Assembly: GCF_000003855.2 (NCBI RefSeq) | Contig: NW_003101668.1 | Coordinates: 248,001 to 312,000 of the forward strand | Direction: 5' to 3' | Length of the DNA: 64,000 nucleotides | DNA from: Blastomyces gilchristii SLH14081 | Lineage: Eukaryota > Ascomycota > Eurotiomycetes > Onygenales > Ajellomycetaceae | Shown: piece after piece, positions 24,292 through 35,887 of the stretch | Layout of the letters: each line of letters starts with the position of its first letter | Numbering within the stretch: position 1 is the stretch's first letter | The notes under the pieces: model-generated | Told to the model about the DNA's origin: nothing | The model's input: only the letters and a program-made list of their open reading frames with translations | The model's database searches: none | Translations under genes and position numbers: made by a program

Positions 24292-25431
24292 AGAAGATAG
24301 AGAGAGGAATGAAAGTTGCCTCCCTCAAAACGAGAATCCCTAGAGCTCAAACGAGTATTGCCTGTAGGATCACTGGCCCTAAAAGTGACCCGCTGTTGGA
24401 GATTTTAGCTCTGGTTGGCGCAAAGAGGCGAGAGAGCCTTGAGTTATAATTTGTATTTCAAGGTTGGCTTTGGATAAGGGGCACCAGCCGTTGACACTTC
24501 AGCCATCGTGCCATAACTCCCCGTATATCAATCACCCTTTGAACATAATAAGGTTGGAAATGAAGAAGTCCCCCAGTCAAAACCCCCCCCCCCCCCGGTG
24601 CCGCTGGGGCACTCCGACTACCAGTCAGCAGTAGTAGTAGGTAGTAGTATCCAGACAACGACAACTTCTTCTCTAATTTTCATTATTATTTGAGACGCCA
24701 TCCATGGCATGAACGGTGCGCGCGGAAGCCCCACAGGCAGTGACAAGCGCACGCTCAGGAGTCAGGATCAACCGAACGGCGAACGAACGGGGGCTGAGTG
24801 GGACCATTATTATTGGCAGTCGGGCGCCATCATTCCCATCCCTGCTAATAAATAATACTAGGAATACTAGCGGCGTAGTTATTTATTCATTCTTCCTTTT
24901 GGCGTTCAGCGCGGGGATAAGCCAAGCGCACATCTCCAGCCAGCACTTGATCCATGGACAAGTGGTCTGGCCGAACGGAGCTCACTGATGAAGCTCACTG
25001 TTGTATCGTATCCGCCGGAATGGAAGAAATAATGTTGAAAGAAAGTTTCTCAGGAGGTGTGGCTAGTAAGGTATTTAGTTAGCTTGGTCTTGGTGGGAAG
25101 ATGCGAGACCTTGCAGCGAAGATTGTTGCTAATAATACTGTGGGCTTCTCGAGAGTTGTCGGTACTGTGCGTACATGTGGATAACTTGTACTCCGTAGAT
25201 ATATGCAGTCCCTCTGTAATAATCATTATTATTATTTATTATCATTCTTGTTCTTCAAAGATGCCGGTGGGTTGTGTCATCGCTGGCTGGTCGCATTCGC
25301 CGCTTTTTGGGCTGTTCTAAGTCCAAATCCCCCTTTTTTCCTCTCCCTCTCTCTCCCTCTTCCTCCGACTGTCCTCCCTCCGACAGACGGAGGAGCCGCT
25401 TGCTTGTTCTCTCTCTCCAACGCAATCAACA
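24043..25431. promoter_or_regulatory. divergent intergenic region, acyltransferase B / GT71
   Basis: 1.39 kb between opposed genes with no internal gene. It holds a direct repeat of GACAGAAT (about 24261-24292), a C run (24583-24596), TACTCCGTA (25189-25197) and a strongly C/T-rich stretch at 25330-25420 just before the GT71 start. Confidence 0.5.
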
Positions 25432-26922
25432 ATGATAATGGCTCAAGGCCTCCGCTATCGACGTGGCATTCCGCTCATTCTCATCGTTCTCTTCTTGTAC
25501 TTCACCCTCCGCAGAACTTCCTCTTCTTCTTCTTCTTCTTCTTCGTCCTCCTCCTCTCGGCCTCCAAACGATCGTAATCGCCCGGTATCAGGCGCCCCGA
25601 CCCCGACCACTACGGACCACGGCAAGTTTTGGCAGGGCTTCCATGAGATCCTCAGAGCCGCTGAACCACGCTGCAAGTCACCGAAGCGGATAGAAGACCA
25701 TCCTGAAGCGATTGGCTTTAAGCCCGACGAGGTCGATAATGTTACGCTCCCGGAGCATATCATAGTGGAGCCGGAAGATAGGGAGATATTAAAGACGGCG
25801 CACTCGCGATTTACCAGCTTGTTCTCGAGCCCGACTGCTCCAAAATTACACTACACTTCCGGCACACGGGGTATCGTCTCAACCGCGGGCGGCCAATACC
25901 TGCCGGTCCTGGTCACCTCGCTGCACATGCTGCGGCAAACAGGTTCGACGCTTCCCGCAGAAATCTTCGTGGCCGACAAAAGTGAATACGATGAATATGT
26001 TTGTGGTGTGCTGCTGCCCTCGCTCAATGCGAGATGTGTGATCTTGGCAGATATTCTGGACTACTCTCCCCTCGAACAGGGCCTGAAGAAGTACCAGTTC
26101 AAGATATTTTCCCTCCTCTTCTCGTCCTTCGAGCAGGTGCTATTCCTCGATGCCGATTCGTTCCCCATGCACGACCCCATCAATCTATTCGATTCGGAGC
26201 CATTCCTTTCAACGGGCTTGATTACCTGGCCAGACTTCTGGCAGGTTACTTACCACCCTTCCTTCTTTTACGTCTCTTCCCAAAAGATCCCAGCAGGATT
26301 CCGCCACGCATCCACAGAATCAGGCCAACTGCTGGTCTCCAAGAAATCCCATGCGCAAATGCTTCTTCTCTCAGCCTACTACAACTTCTACGGCCCGTCA
26401 CATTACTATCCGTTACTCTCCCAAGGCCACCCAGGCGAGGGAGATAAGGAAACCTTCATAGCCCCTGCCATGATCCTGAATCTACCCTTTTACGCCGTAT
26501 CCACGGGCCCCGCCGTCTTCGGCTATCGCAAACCAGACGGCGGGTGGGAAGGCGGCGTGATCCTCCAAACCCATCCGATCTGGGACTCACGCCTTCCAGA
26601 CGGCGAAGTCTACGGTTGGGGCGGGAAACCGAGCGCCCCGCCAGAATCCTTCATAACCTGCCATGCCAACTTGCCCAAATTGGACCCCATCAGCGTATTT
26701 GGGGAAAGGGGCCTGGCGTGGAATGCTGACGGCAGCCCGCAGCGCATGTGGGGTCCCTCACATGATATGGTTGAGAAAGTCGGTTTTGATATCGAGCGCA
26801 GACTCTGGGGCGAGTTGCGGAAGACGGCGTGCGAACTTGAAGGCAAGTTTACGCCGTGGAATGATAAACCTAAGCTGTGCGCGAAAATTGAAGAGTTTAT
26901 GAAGTACATGGCGGATAAATAA
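25432..26922 (+). CDS. MNN2: GT71 alpha-mannosyltransferase, Mnn2-like
   Basis: A type II Golgi membrane enzyme that adds alpha-1,2-mannose branches to cell-wall mannoprotein glycans, by family knowledge. It is a single exon of 496 residues: a short cytosolic tail, one membrane anchor (about residues 12-27, RGIPLILIVLFLYFTL), a run of serines (~31-43) as part of the stem, then the catalytic domain. Visible landmarks are GIVSTAGGQYLPVLVTSLHMLR, the metal-binding DXD in VLFLDADSFP (about residue 240), SGQLLVSK and KETFIAPA. The C terminus is charged. The start codon lies after a C/T-rich leader and is followed by a second in-frame ATG two codons later. Whether it is closer to Mnn2 or Mnn5 cannot be told by eye. 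Confidence 0.88.
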   Translation: MIMAQGLRYRRGIPLILIVLFLYFTLRRTSSSSSSSSSSSSSRPPNDRNRPVSGAPTPTTTDHGKFWQGFHEILRAAEPRCKSPKRIEDHPEAIGFKPDEVDNVTLPEHIIVEPEDREILKTAHSRFTSLFSSPTAPKLHYTSGTRGIVSTAGGQYLPVLVTSLHMLRQTGSTLPAEIFVADKSEYDEYVCGVLLPSLNARCVILADILDYSPLEQGLKKYQFKIFSLLFSSFEQVLFLDADSFPMHDPINLFDSEPFLSTGLITWPDFWQVTYHPSFFYVSSQKIPAGFRHASTESGQLLVSKKSHAQMLLLSAYYNFYGPSHYYPLLSQGHPGEGDKETFIAPAMILNLPFYAVSTGPAVFGYRKPDGGWEGGVILQTHPIWDSRLPDGEVYGWGGKPSAPPESFITCHANLPKLDPISVFGERGLAWNADGSPQRMWGPSHDMVEKVGFDIERRLWGELRKTACELEGKFTPWNDKPKLCAKIEEFMKYMADK

Positions 26923-28281
26923 TTTTATTTTTTATTTTATTTTTATATTTATTTTTTACTATTTATTCTATTCTTCAAATTGACTGTTTCCGGTCTGGCC
27001 GCTGCCAAAATATGCCAAACGGGGCCGAATTACAATGACCCTACCCCACACGCTCTCTTACAGGTGGAAAATTTGGACAGATGGGGCGAAACGCTGCCGC
27101 CATTGCTTCTTAAGTCGACGACAGGGGGTACAGTGCGTTCCCAAGTCTCATCTCCAGAATTGAAGAAAAGGCGAATTCCCACCTCCATACCCCAAGCGAA
27201 AATGGCACCGGTCCCTCAGCCCAGCCTCTGCTAGTCAAAAGCTGCATTCTTCGCCGACGACGGATTCCATAAACCCAAGCCCAAGCCCCAGCACAAGCCA
27301 ACATTTTATTATTATGCGAATGTTTTTACTGGATGGCTTGGAAAAATCCGAGAACCAGAGCGTTCTTTGCTTACTTTCTTCATACATATATGCATATATT
27401 GGGGTCTACCCAGGCACTACATACACCTAGGTACCTAACAACTATGCGAACGATACACATCACCCTTCTGGCGTTTAGATTTTGGTATGGGACGTTAGCT
27501 TCTATTGTTTTACTTTTCTGGTTAACATCTACCTAGCTCTCTCTCTTGCTTTCTTTCTGTCTTGCTCTCCGTGTCTCCCTTTTCCCTTTCCCCCGATTTT
27601 TATCTCCCTAGAGAATAATGTATCATTATAATATCTGTGTTTTCTACTTGTTTGCTCTTTTTTTTAAAAAAAAGGGGGTTGGGGGGGGGGGGGGGGAAGC
27701 CTAGTATGAAAATGAAACCAGAAGTCATCCATGACAAAGTAAATCTTGGCTGACACTATACTATAGTATCCAAGCTCCTCTACTATTTTTTTCGCCCAAT
27801 ATTTGTTGTTTCATTTTCAAGTTTTATGGCACTTGTTTTATACAGCATACAACGGTGAAAGGTGTGGTCATAGTTAATGTGCTGTACATGTACATACATT
27901 ACATTGTCAGGGGCATTAAGAGTAAGATGTGATCAGGGTTATCAAATGGGAAGGAGAAACAAAAGAACAGGGCTTCGAAAATTGTAAATGACTCCTGGTG
28001 TGGGATGTAACACTATTTAACCCCATTGATTTTTTTCACTTTCATTATTGTTCCTTCTTGGTAGAGTGAGTGAGACCTTTGTGCTTTGCTTCGAGTTAGT
28101 TGTCAGCTGCATGCATTCTGAATGAGTTCATGAGTTAGTTAGCTGTTCGGTATGTAAAAGAATGCCAAAAATCAGATAACCCCCTCCCCCTCACCTTGGC
28201 TTTTTTTCATAGACAGTAGATAGAACGAACTTCTCACAGTAGATTAGTAATTATCACTCCCTGGCACTCCATGGTTCATCC

Positions 28282-28343
<62 letters not shown>

Positions 28344-28389
28344 AAAAAACCCACGCCCCCTCAAATGTACACCGAAACAATCTTCCTAT
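26923..28389. other. convergent intergenic region
   Basis: 1.47 kb of 3' flanks. TTTTA repeats at 26925-26960, a G run at about 27681-27696, TGTACATGTACA at 27883-27894 and a 55-nt A run at 28284-28338. No gene is supported. Confidence 0.5.
28284..28338. repeat. poly(A) tract, 55 nt
   Basis: An uninterrupted A homopolymer 50 bp beyond the stop codon of the minus-strand Cdc37 gene. Confidence 0.95.
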
Positions 28390-30016
28390 TCACTCAGGAT
28401 CCCCAACAGCTTCTTTCTTCTCTTCCTCTCCCTTCTCTCCCTCCTCTCCCTCCTTCCCTTCCTCTCCCTTCTCCTCCTCCTCTCCCTTCCCCTTCTGCCC
28501 TTCCATCTCATTCAACCACTTCCTCCCCTCCTCCGTCGTCGCATCCACAATCCCTTCCTCCATCGTCAAAATCCCACTATTCCCCAACTTTTCCACAATC
28601 TCCTCTGCCTCCTCCACACTCATTTTCCCAAGAACCTTATTAACTTCATCCAGGCTCTCGGATTGAAGCGCCCGCTGCAGGCCGGGCGGGAAGGTTTTGA
28701 ACATCTCCATCGCCGCAACCGAGTCGGCATCCGTGTCTTCGGGCGAGGGGATTTTGATGTTGAGTTTCGTATTCGGGTCGACGGCGTGGAGCTGGATTTG
28801 TTCAACCTCTGTAGGGCCGCCGGTGGCGTTCTTGGCGAGCTCTGCGGCGCGCGTTTTCATCTTGCCGTATGTTTCGTTTACGTCGTTGTAGAAGAGGACG
28901 GAGGCTTTGTGGTCCTTTGTGGTTATGCTGTTGTTTTTTGGCGGAAGGGCGGTTAGCTTATGTATTCATATTCGCTACATTTGAAATATAAATGGGAAGT
29001 AAAGTGCGGGGCTTTCAAACATACCGCTTGAAGAAGAGGCCTACGCCGTCACGGCCAAGAGAGCGACAGTATTGAAGCAGTAAGCCTTGATGCACACATT
29101 GGCGGGCATACTCTTCATTCCCGGATAGCTGGGCGTCGAAGCCTTCCATAAGTAGTTCATCCGTCTTGCGCTCCGTCAGAATCTCCGGGTGATCAGCGAT
29201 GAATTGCAGACAACCGCTGTAGTCGCCGATTTTGAATTTGGCAAATCGCTTAGCCAGCGGGGTGACCTTAATGTTATCTTCATCTCCCTCGTCTTCAACA
29301 TCAGCTTCAGCTCCAGAGGAGACTACGTCTGCCTCATTTGTGCTCTTGGCTGCACCTGGATTCAGCAGCTCAACCGAAGTAGTAGCTCCCGTTTTCTTCT
29401 CCTCAGATTCCGTAGCTTTGGGTTTCGACTTGTTAACAAAGCTGCTGTCAAAGCCGGTACGTATGCTTTCGCTGGTAATTTTTCTGGACTCCTCTTTCTC
29501 CAACTCAGCGAGCTTCTCCAATAACTGCTGTTGTAGGTCCAAGACTTTATTCTTATGCCCCTCCACACCTTTTATGTAGTCCTGGAACCGATTTTCCGTT
29601 TTGGATTCATCCAGCTCTTTCTTGACCTGGTCCACCAATGACCCCATCATCTGCGAGTACTTGGGCTGTTCCTTTTCCTGCGTAAATACACCTTCAGGAG
29701 CTGGCGGGGGAGTATCTTCGTTAGGGTCGCCAGCAGACTCGATTAGGGCCTGGAAAATAAGCTCATCTGGGTTCCTGGAGCTGTCTTCATGGCTCTTGAG
29801 TGAGGTTATCAGAGCATCAATGCGTTTTAACAGTCCATCGTTTATAATACGGGAGTATTTCAGGCTTTCGATTTCCTGGTGGCGCTGAATGCGCTGTTGG
29901 TGGATCTGATTCTGTTTCGCGCGAATGAAAGACCGTTTGTCGACGTTGGGATGCACCTCGATATCGGAGTCATCAGAGAGCTCGAGGGCATCCCATTTGC
30001 TATAGTCGAGAACCAT
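28390..30016 (-). CDS. CDC37: Hsp90 co-chaperone Cdc37
   Basis: Cdc37 delivers protein kinases to Hsp90 in the cytosol. Exons 29025-30016 and 28390-28927 on the minus strand give 509 residues, the usual fungal size. The conserved N terminus MVLDYSKWDALELSDDSDIE carries the CK2-type serine at position 14 and is the kinase-binding module. A long coiled coil follows. The Hsp90-binding middle domain includes VTPLAKRFAKFKIGDYSGCL, ERKTDELLMEGFDAQL and ARQCVHQGLLLQYC. The intron lies just after GVGLFFKR and the next exon reads ITTKDHKASVLFYNDV. The C terminus is a low-complexity Glu/Lys/Gly tail. The ATG at 30016 is chosen over an upstream in-frame one because it begins the invariant MV(L)DYSKWD. 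Confidence 0.95.
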
Positions 30017-30598
30017 ATTGGCTAGCAGAAGCCAGGCGGGCACAAAATGGTGGATAAACAGGGGCGCACTTTAGGAAAATAGAGGGGTAACCAGTGCTTG
30101 GTTTGCGGTTGATTTGCGGTTTGCGGGGACGACTGGCGGACGAAGAGGGTGTATATCAAATTGTCTGCTGTAAAACCATGCCTTCAATTAAAAACTTACT
30201 ATATTTTGTTTGGGAAATTATAGCTATTGAGAGCAAGGGATGTTTCTATTGTTATGAGTTAGATATACATGCCATCGGAGCGGAGTGGCGTTGTATGTAT
30301 TTATTTGTTTATCTGGACTTTCGATTTTCCCCGTGATTCCACTCTGTTCTCCGAGAGCCGCAACTCAACCGACGACAACCTTTTCCTTGTTTGGCGCCGA
30401 CCACAGCAGAACAAAACCATCCCATATCAACAACACCTTATATACACACTCGGGCCTGGGCATCACTCCTGGTTGCCTTGCTTCTGCTTAATATGGGACT
30501 GCCTTCTGTTTCCATCTCGCGATAGGTCCGAGTCGTTCGTGGGTTGAGCGGCGTTGAGCAAGGGAGCCCACGAGGGGAGGCATTGACGACCTCTCGAA
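30017..30598. promoter_or_regulatory. divergent promoter, Cdc37 / Mdl1
   Basis: 582 bp between opposed start codons. No coding sequence is seen, so it must contain both promoters. Confidence 0.5.
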
Positions 30599-33237
30599 AT
30601 GCGCAGCTCAGGGCTGCTTGCGGCCGCTATTCCACGAGCAACATCACAGCGCATTGCTCATTCTGGATTAATCTCTTCAGCTCAAGTCTCCGCCTACGCT
30701 CAGAAAGCGTCGCTTGATGCAAACAATGACTTAAGGCGGCATTTTTCGATCATCTCAAACCCATCCCTACGTCCGAGTATCCTCCAGCAGCCTGAGAATC
30801 GAAAGCCATTTGCAGCTACTAACCATGCCGCGCCTTCATCCATTGCGAGGCCGGGCTGCCTCCAGAAGGTCCGATTCCTCTCCGCGACAAACGTACGACA
30901 GAATGTAACCAAGCATGAGCCACCGAACAACCCGCGGAACGCAAGAATGGAGCTGGAGGAAAAGGAAAAGGCCGCCTTGGAAGAAATGCATCGGGGCTTT
31001 GAGCTCACGGAAAAGGCATCACAGGCGGCGAAAATAAACCTCAGCGCCAGGCTAGCAAAGGATTCAGGCGGGAAAAAGGCAGGCTTTGGCGAGGTATGGC
31101 GCTTGTTGAAGATTGCTCGCCCAGAGGCCAAAATCCTGTCCGTAGCATTCCTCTGCCTACTCATCTCGTCATCCATCACAATGTCTATCCCGTTTTCCAT
31201 TGGCAAGATCCTTGATATCGCAACACATGGCACCCCGGAAGGCGGCAATGAATTGTTCGGTCTCACTCTCCCAGTCTTTTACGGTGTTCTGGGCGGTATT
31301 CTTACCGTGGGCGCAGCGGCAAACTATGGCCGGATTATTATTCTACGGATTGTGGGCGAACGCATTGTTGCGAGGCTGCGGTCGAAGCTCTTCCGGCGGA
31401 CTTTCATCCAGGACGCTGAGTTTTTTGATGCGAATCGCGTTGGTGACTTAATTTCCCGGTTAAGCTCTGATACGATAATCGTTGGCAAGAGTATTACGCA
31501 GAATCTTTCAGATGGGCTGAGAGCTTTTGTCAGTGGCGCTGCAGGTTTTGGTCTGATGGCATTTGTCAGTCTTAAACTGTCGAGTGTTCTCTTAGTCCTG
31601 CTGCCGCCGGTAGCGCTTGGGGCGTTTTTTTACGGAAGAGCGATAAGAAATCTCAGCCGCAAGATTCAGAAAAACCTGGGCAGCCTGACAAAAATTGCAG
31701 AGGAGCGGTTAGGGAATGTGAAGACAAGCCAGGCTTTCGCAGGGGAGATTTTGGAAGTTAATCGATATAACAAACAAGTCAGAAGGATTTTTGAGCTTGG
31801 AAAGAAAGAGTCGTTTGTTAGCGCGACATTCTTTAGTTCAGTGAGCATTTCATTTCCTCATACTTCTTTTATTAGCACCCTGATATGGACTGACAGGCGT
31901 TGTGTGTTTATAGACTGGTTTGATGGGCAACATGACGATCTTGAGTTTGCTTTATGTTGGTGGCGGGATGGTCCAATCCGGTGCTATATCAATTGGTGAC
32001 TTGACTTCATTCCTCATGTATACTGCCTACGCTGGCTCAAGCATGTTCGGCCTCTCCAGTTTCTATTCGGAACTAATGAAGGGAGTTGGCGCTGCCAGCC
32101 GGCTGTTTGAACTCCAAGACCGCAATCCCACAGTCTCCCCCACCAAAGGAGACCATGTCATTTCTGCACGAGGACCAATCCGCTTTAAGAATCTAGATTT
32201 CAGCTACCCTACCCGACCTGCCGTGACCATATTTAAAGACCTTGACTTTGAAATCCCTCAGGGAAGCAACGTTGCGATCGTTGGCCCTTCAGGGGGTGGC
32301 AAATCAACCATTGCTTCCATGTTACTCCGGTTCTATAACCCTACAAACGGCCAAATCCTGATAGATGGCAAGGATATTTCTACGATGAATGCCAAATCAT
32401 TACGAAGGAAAATCGGTGTCGTTTCTCAGGAGCCAGTACTTTTCTCTGGAACGATCGCTGATAACATCTCCTACGGAAAACCCCACGCGACAAGGGCGGA
32501 AATCATCGCAGCAGCACGCAAAGCCAACTGCCAATTCATAAGTGACTTCGTAAGCCTCCTTTTTCTTCGTCCTTTCCTCCTCATTTAATCAGGGGGCTAA
32601 CTCACATCTCTCTTCCATCTAGCCTGACGGCCTCGACACCCACGTCGGCGCCCGCGGGGCCCAGCTATCTGGTGGCCAAAAGCAACGGATTGCCATCGCC
32701 CGCGCCCTTATCAAGAACCCCGACATCCTCATCCTCGACGAAGCCACATCTGCTTTGGACGCTGAATCCGAAACCCTTGTCAACAGCGCCCTCGCAGCAC
32801 TCCTTCGCGGCAACCTCACAACCATCAGCATCGCTCACCGCCTCTCAACTATTAAACGCTCTGATACTATTGTTGTGCTCAGTTCAGATGGCCGTGTCGC
32901 GGAGCAGGGTACTTATAAAGAGTTAAGCTCGCGGCCGGATGGCGCATTTACGAAACTTATGGAGTGGCAGCTAAGCGGTGGAGAAGGTGGTGTTGGACCA
33001 TTGCCGCATGACAGTTCTGCGGGACGGGGCCCGCCGTCTGAGAAGGAGGAATTGCAGCAAATGTTGCAGGAAGGGGACGAGGATTATGCAGAGGATGATG
33101 ATGCAGAAGCAGAGGAGGAGACGGGTGATGAGGGAAAAGTGCAGAAAGAAGATAAGGAGGCTTCTTCTGAACGGGCTGGTGGGGAGGCTACTGTTACTGC
33201 TGGCATGGAAGAAGCCGAGCGGCAACGATCAAAATGA
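30599..33237 (+). CDS. MDL1: mitochondrial ABC half-transporter, Mdl1 type
   Basis: An inner-membrane half-transporter. Yeast Mdl1 exports peptides from the matrix and ABCB10 is the animal counterpart. Exons 30599-31840, 31914-32549 and 32623-33237 give 830 residues. The N terminus is long, basic and Ser/Ala-rich, as in mitochondrial presequences. The transmembrane domain runs from about residue 175 to 480. The ATPase domain has Walker [10 protein letters not shown] (~538), Q-loop [11 protein letters not shown], signature LSGGQKQR (~642), Walker [13 protein letters not shown] and H-loop SIAHRLST. After the ATPase domain is an unusual ~90-residue acidic tail rich in D/E with lysines. Both introns have canonical ends and are phase 0. 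Atm1 is excluded mainly by the presequence length and the ATPase-flanking sequence, so this assignment is by resemblance. Confidence 0.9.
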
Positions 33238-34310
33238 AACTGACGACTAGCAAGTTAAGATATGGATTGCTTGTCTGTCTCTTTTGCCTCCCCACCTTTC
33301 ACCGACTTTCCCCGTTGCTTTCCCCTCGTCCCTCTTCTTGCTGTGATCATATTTTCCATTCCCCTTTCCGAGGCGCCGTATTCATGAGTCCAGTTACTTT
33401 TCCTTTCCTTTTTCTGGGTGGCTACAATCGATTATCTTTCAAGTTTTCAGCTCAGTTATTACTCGCTGTACAGTACCCCTTTAATCCATTTGATGGATTC
33501 CTTTGTTGTCTTACTTTTCTTGCTCTCCGAAATCTCATGGAGATGGCGTGCTTGTCTGGACCCCCTCTTCCCGTCAAACTTTTGCATACATCTCCCCTTT
33601 CCCTCCCAATATATATGTCAGTCGGCGTCACCCGACTTTGCTTGCTACCTTCCCACGATCCCATAACGGACCGTTGTCATTTCTAGTTTGTATATACACG
33701 CCAACCCTGAACCCTTACATTCTCCATTTCTACTCCCCACTCCTCCCAACCCAATTCTCCTCTCGTCTTCACCACTTTAGCCGATCAGATCAACACATCA
33801 ATCAGTCTATCTATCAAGCACAAAAAACATGACATCCATACCGTTTCCCTAACCTCCCCCAAGCAACTTACTATGATCTTCTCTCGACTTGAACTTTTAT
33901 GTGTGTTTGTGAGAGAGAGAGCGATGTTGTATGAATTAGCATATATAGATTTATTCATTTTCTAGGCTAGTTGTTCATCGATAGAGTCTATATGCAAATT
34001 TAACTATCTAGTAATTCTTCAAGATCAGTGGCTACCTTCAGTCCGATAAGGCCATATTCGGACACGAAACGCAAGCAGCCTTGTCTTGCTCATCTATAAT
34101 AGCAGCATCGACGCCCACTGTGACGACCATGATATAAACAGGGGTACGGTGAAATAAAATATGTGAGAGGGAGAATCTGAGGGATTCTAACGATAAAGAA
34201 ATAACGTGAGAAGCGGCCCAGGTCCAGTCGTAATAGTCATAATAAGGTACATAGTTTAAACCAGGAGCTTAATGAAGATCAAAACAGGCTAGCAGATTAG
34301 AAAACGAAAA
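33238..34310. other. convergent 3' intergenic region
   Basis: 1.07 kb, C/T-rich at first and AT-rich later. The open frames in 33230-33830 are low-complexity T/C-rich with no domain. No gene is supported. Confidence 0.5.
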
Positions 34311-35887
34311 CTAATTAGCAACCAAAAAACTCAGCAAACTCCCCAACGTCAACCCAGCAACGAGCATAAAGCCCATAAATCCGCCCGCAGCCTCCCGCTC
34401 CTCGACAGCCACCCACTCAGCCGCACCCATCATACACGCTCCAGCAAGATACCCATTCGACACGCCGAAGAGAAACTGCGCGACGACTAGGTAAAAGACA
34501 TCGCTGTTTATCCAGGCGCCGCGCCCGTTTATATTGCAGAGCATGTAGATGGGGATGAAGGAGAAGCGGGCTATGGAGAAGAGGAATAGTAAGAAGGGCC
34601 GGTGTGTTAGACTTATTTGGGGTATGAGGACTATGAGGCGGCCGACAAGGTCGCCGGAGTTCCAGAATAGGAGGGCCAGTGGGATGAAGATGGGGGGTTG
34701 GAAGAGTCGGGGGATTTGTTGACCTCCTGTCGTCGTGGTGGGGTTCGTGTTTCTAACGCTTTGGATTTGGTTGGTGAAAATTGGGTAGGCCATTGTGACG
34801 GCAAAGCAGAGGAAGACGGCCAGCGCCATCCAACGGAGTTTTTGGAAGAGGAGCCAAAGCGGTACTGGATTTTTGGGTTGACTGTTGACGGTGGTGGGTT
34901 CGAGTTCTTCTTCGTCGTCAGGCCTAGCGGCGATTGGGTTCTTCAAGAGGGGGGTTGATTTCCTTTGGCGGTTGATAAGGTAGAGAAAGGCACACAATGG
35001 AAGGGCAGATACTAGAGTCGCGGTGATGAAGAAGGCGAATGCGGATTTGGATGATTTGTATTGAACCACCTGATCGCTCACGGTCTCACTTTGCTCTGGG
35101 ACGGCGAGGACGGAAACGATCTGGACAATACATGGCAAAACACCTGCTACGCCCTGCCCTGCCATGAGAGCCTGTGTATATTCGGCCCGCCCAAATCCGG
35201 AGGCAAAAGCGAACATCCCATTCTGATTAAATCCGGTTGCAAGACTGGCGCCAAACACCATGAAAAGCAGGAAGGTGAAGTAGACAGGGATGGAGACGTC
35301 ACGAAATAGAACGGCAGAGAGGGCTAACAGGGTGAAAACAGCTATGTTAAGGATGAGGGACCAAATGATGCGGCGGGGATAAGATGCATTTTTCTGCAAT
35401 TTAGCCAGGACAAGGACAGATGATAGGTTTGTGACGCATGAGACGGAAAGGATACATGATTGGAAGTTGGTCAACACCCAGCTGTTGGATGTGAATCGGA
35501 GCTGGAAGTATGGAGCCGCGGCCAGAAACATGTTCCTATGGGTTCATATATTAGCTATAGCTCTTTATATATGCATATACACTCAAACAACATAGCCCCG
35601 CATGGTAAAAATTGGAGTAGATTGAGCTATCAAAACAGTTCCATCTTTAACCGGTCAACTTATGAAACATACCAAGCCCAGAGCATATTCACGCCCATCC
35701 AGAACAGGATCGAGTATTCAAGCCATGAGAACGGCGAGGCCGTACAGTCATCCAGCTGGTGGCCTCTCCCACTATCGCTATATGAGCTTCCATCTTCAAT
35801 CTCATTTACATCAGCTTCGTCCCGCAATTGCTCGTACGACTGCTGTCGACGTCGGGTAAGCAGGCTCCTCAGGCGGTTTTCCAGCAT
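34311..35887 (-). CDS. FUN26: equilibrative nucleoside transporter (ENT family)
   Basis: A multi-pass carrier for nucleosides and nucleobases. Fungal members such as yeast Fun26 sit in the vacuolar membrane. Exons 35673-35887 and 34311-35535 on the minus strand give 479 residues. The N-terminal cytosolic part is acidic (EQLRDEADVNEIEDGSSYSD), then the first membrane span contains WLEYSILFWMGVNMLWAWNMFLAAAPYFQ, the ENT signature split by the intron. Later marks are FGASLATGFNQNGMFAFASGFG, TQALMAGQGVAGVLPCIVQ, FWNSGDLVGRL and a C-terminal MGAAEWVAVEEREAAGGFMGFMLVAGLTLGS. About eleven spans are visible with a large charged loop (DDEEELEP) in the middle. The splice joins TG to G, completing the tryptophan codon. 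Confidence 0.92.
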
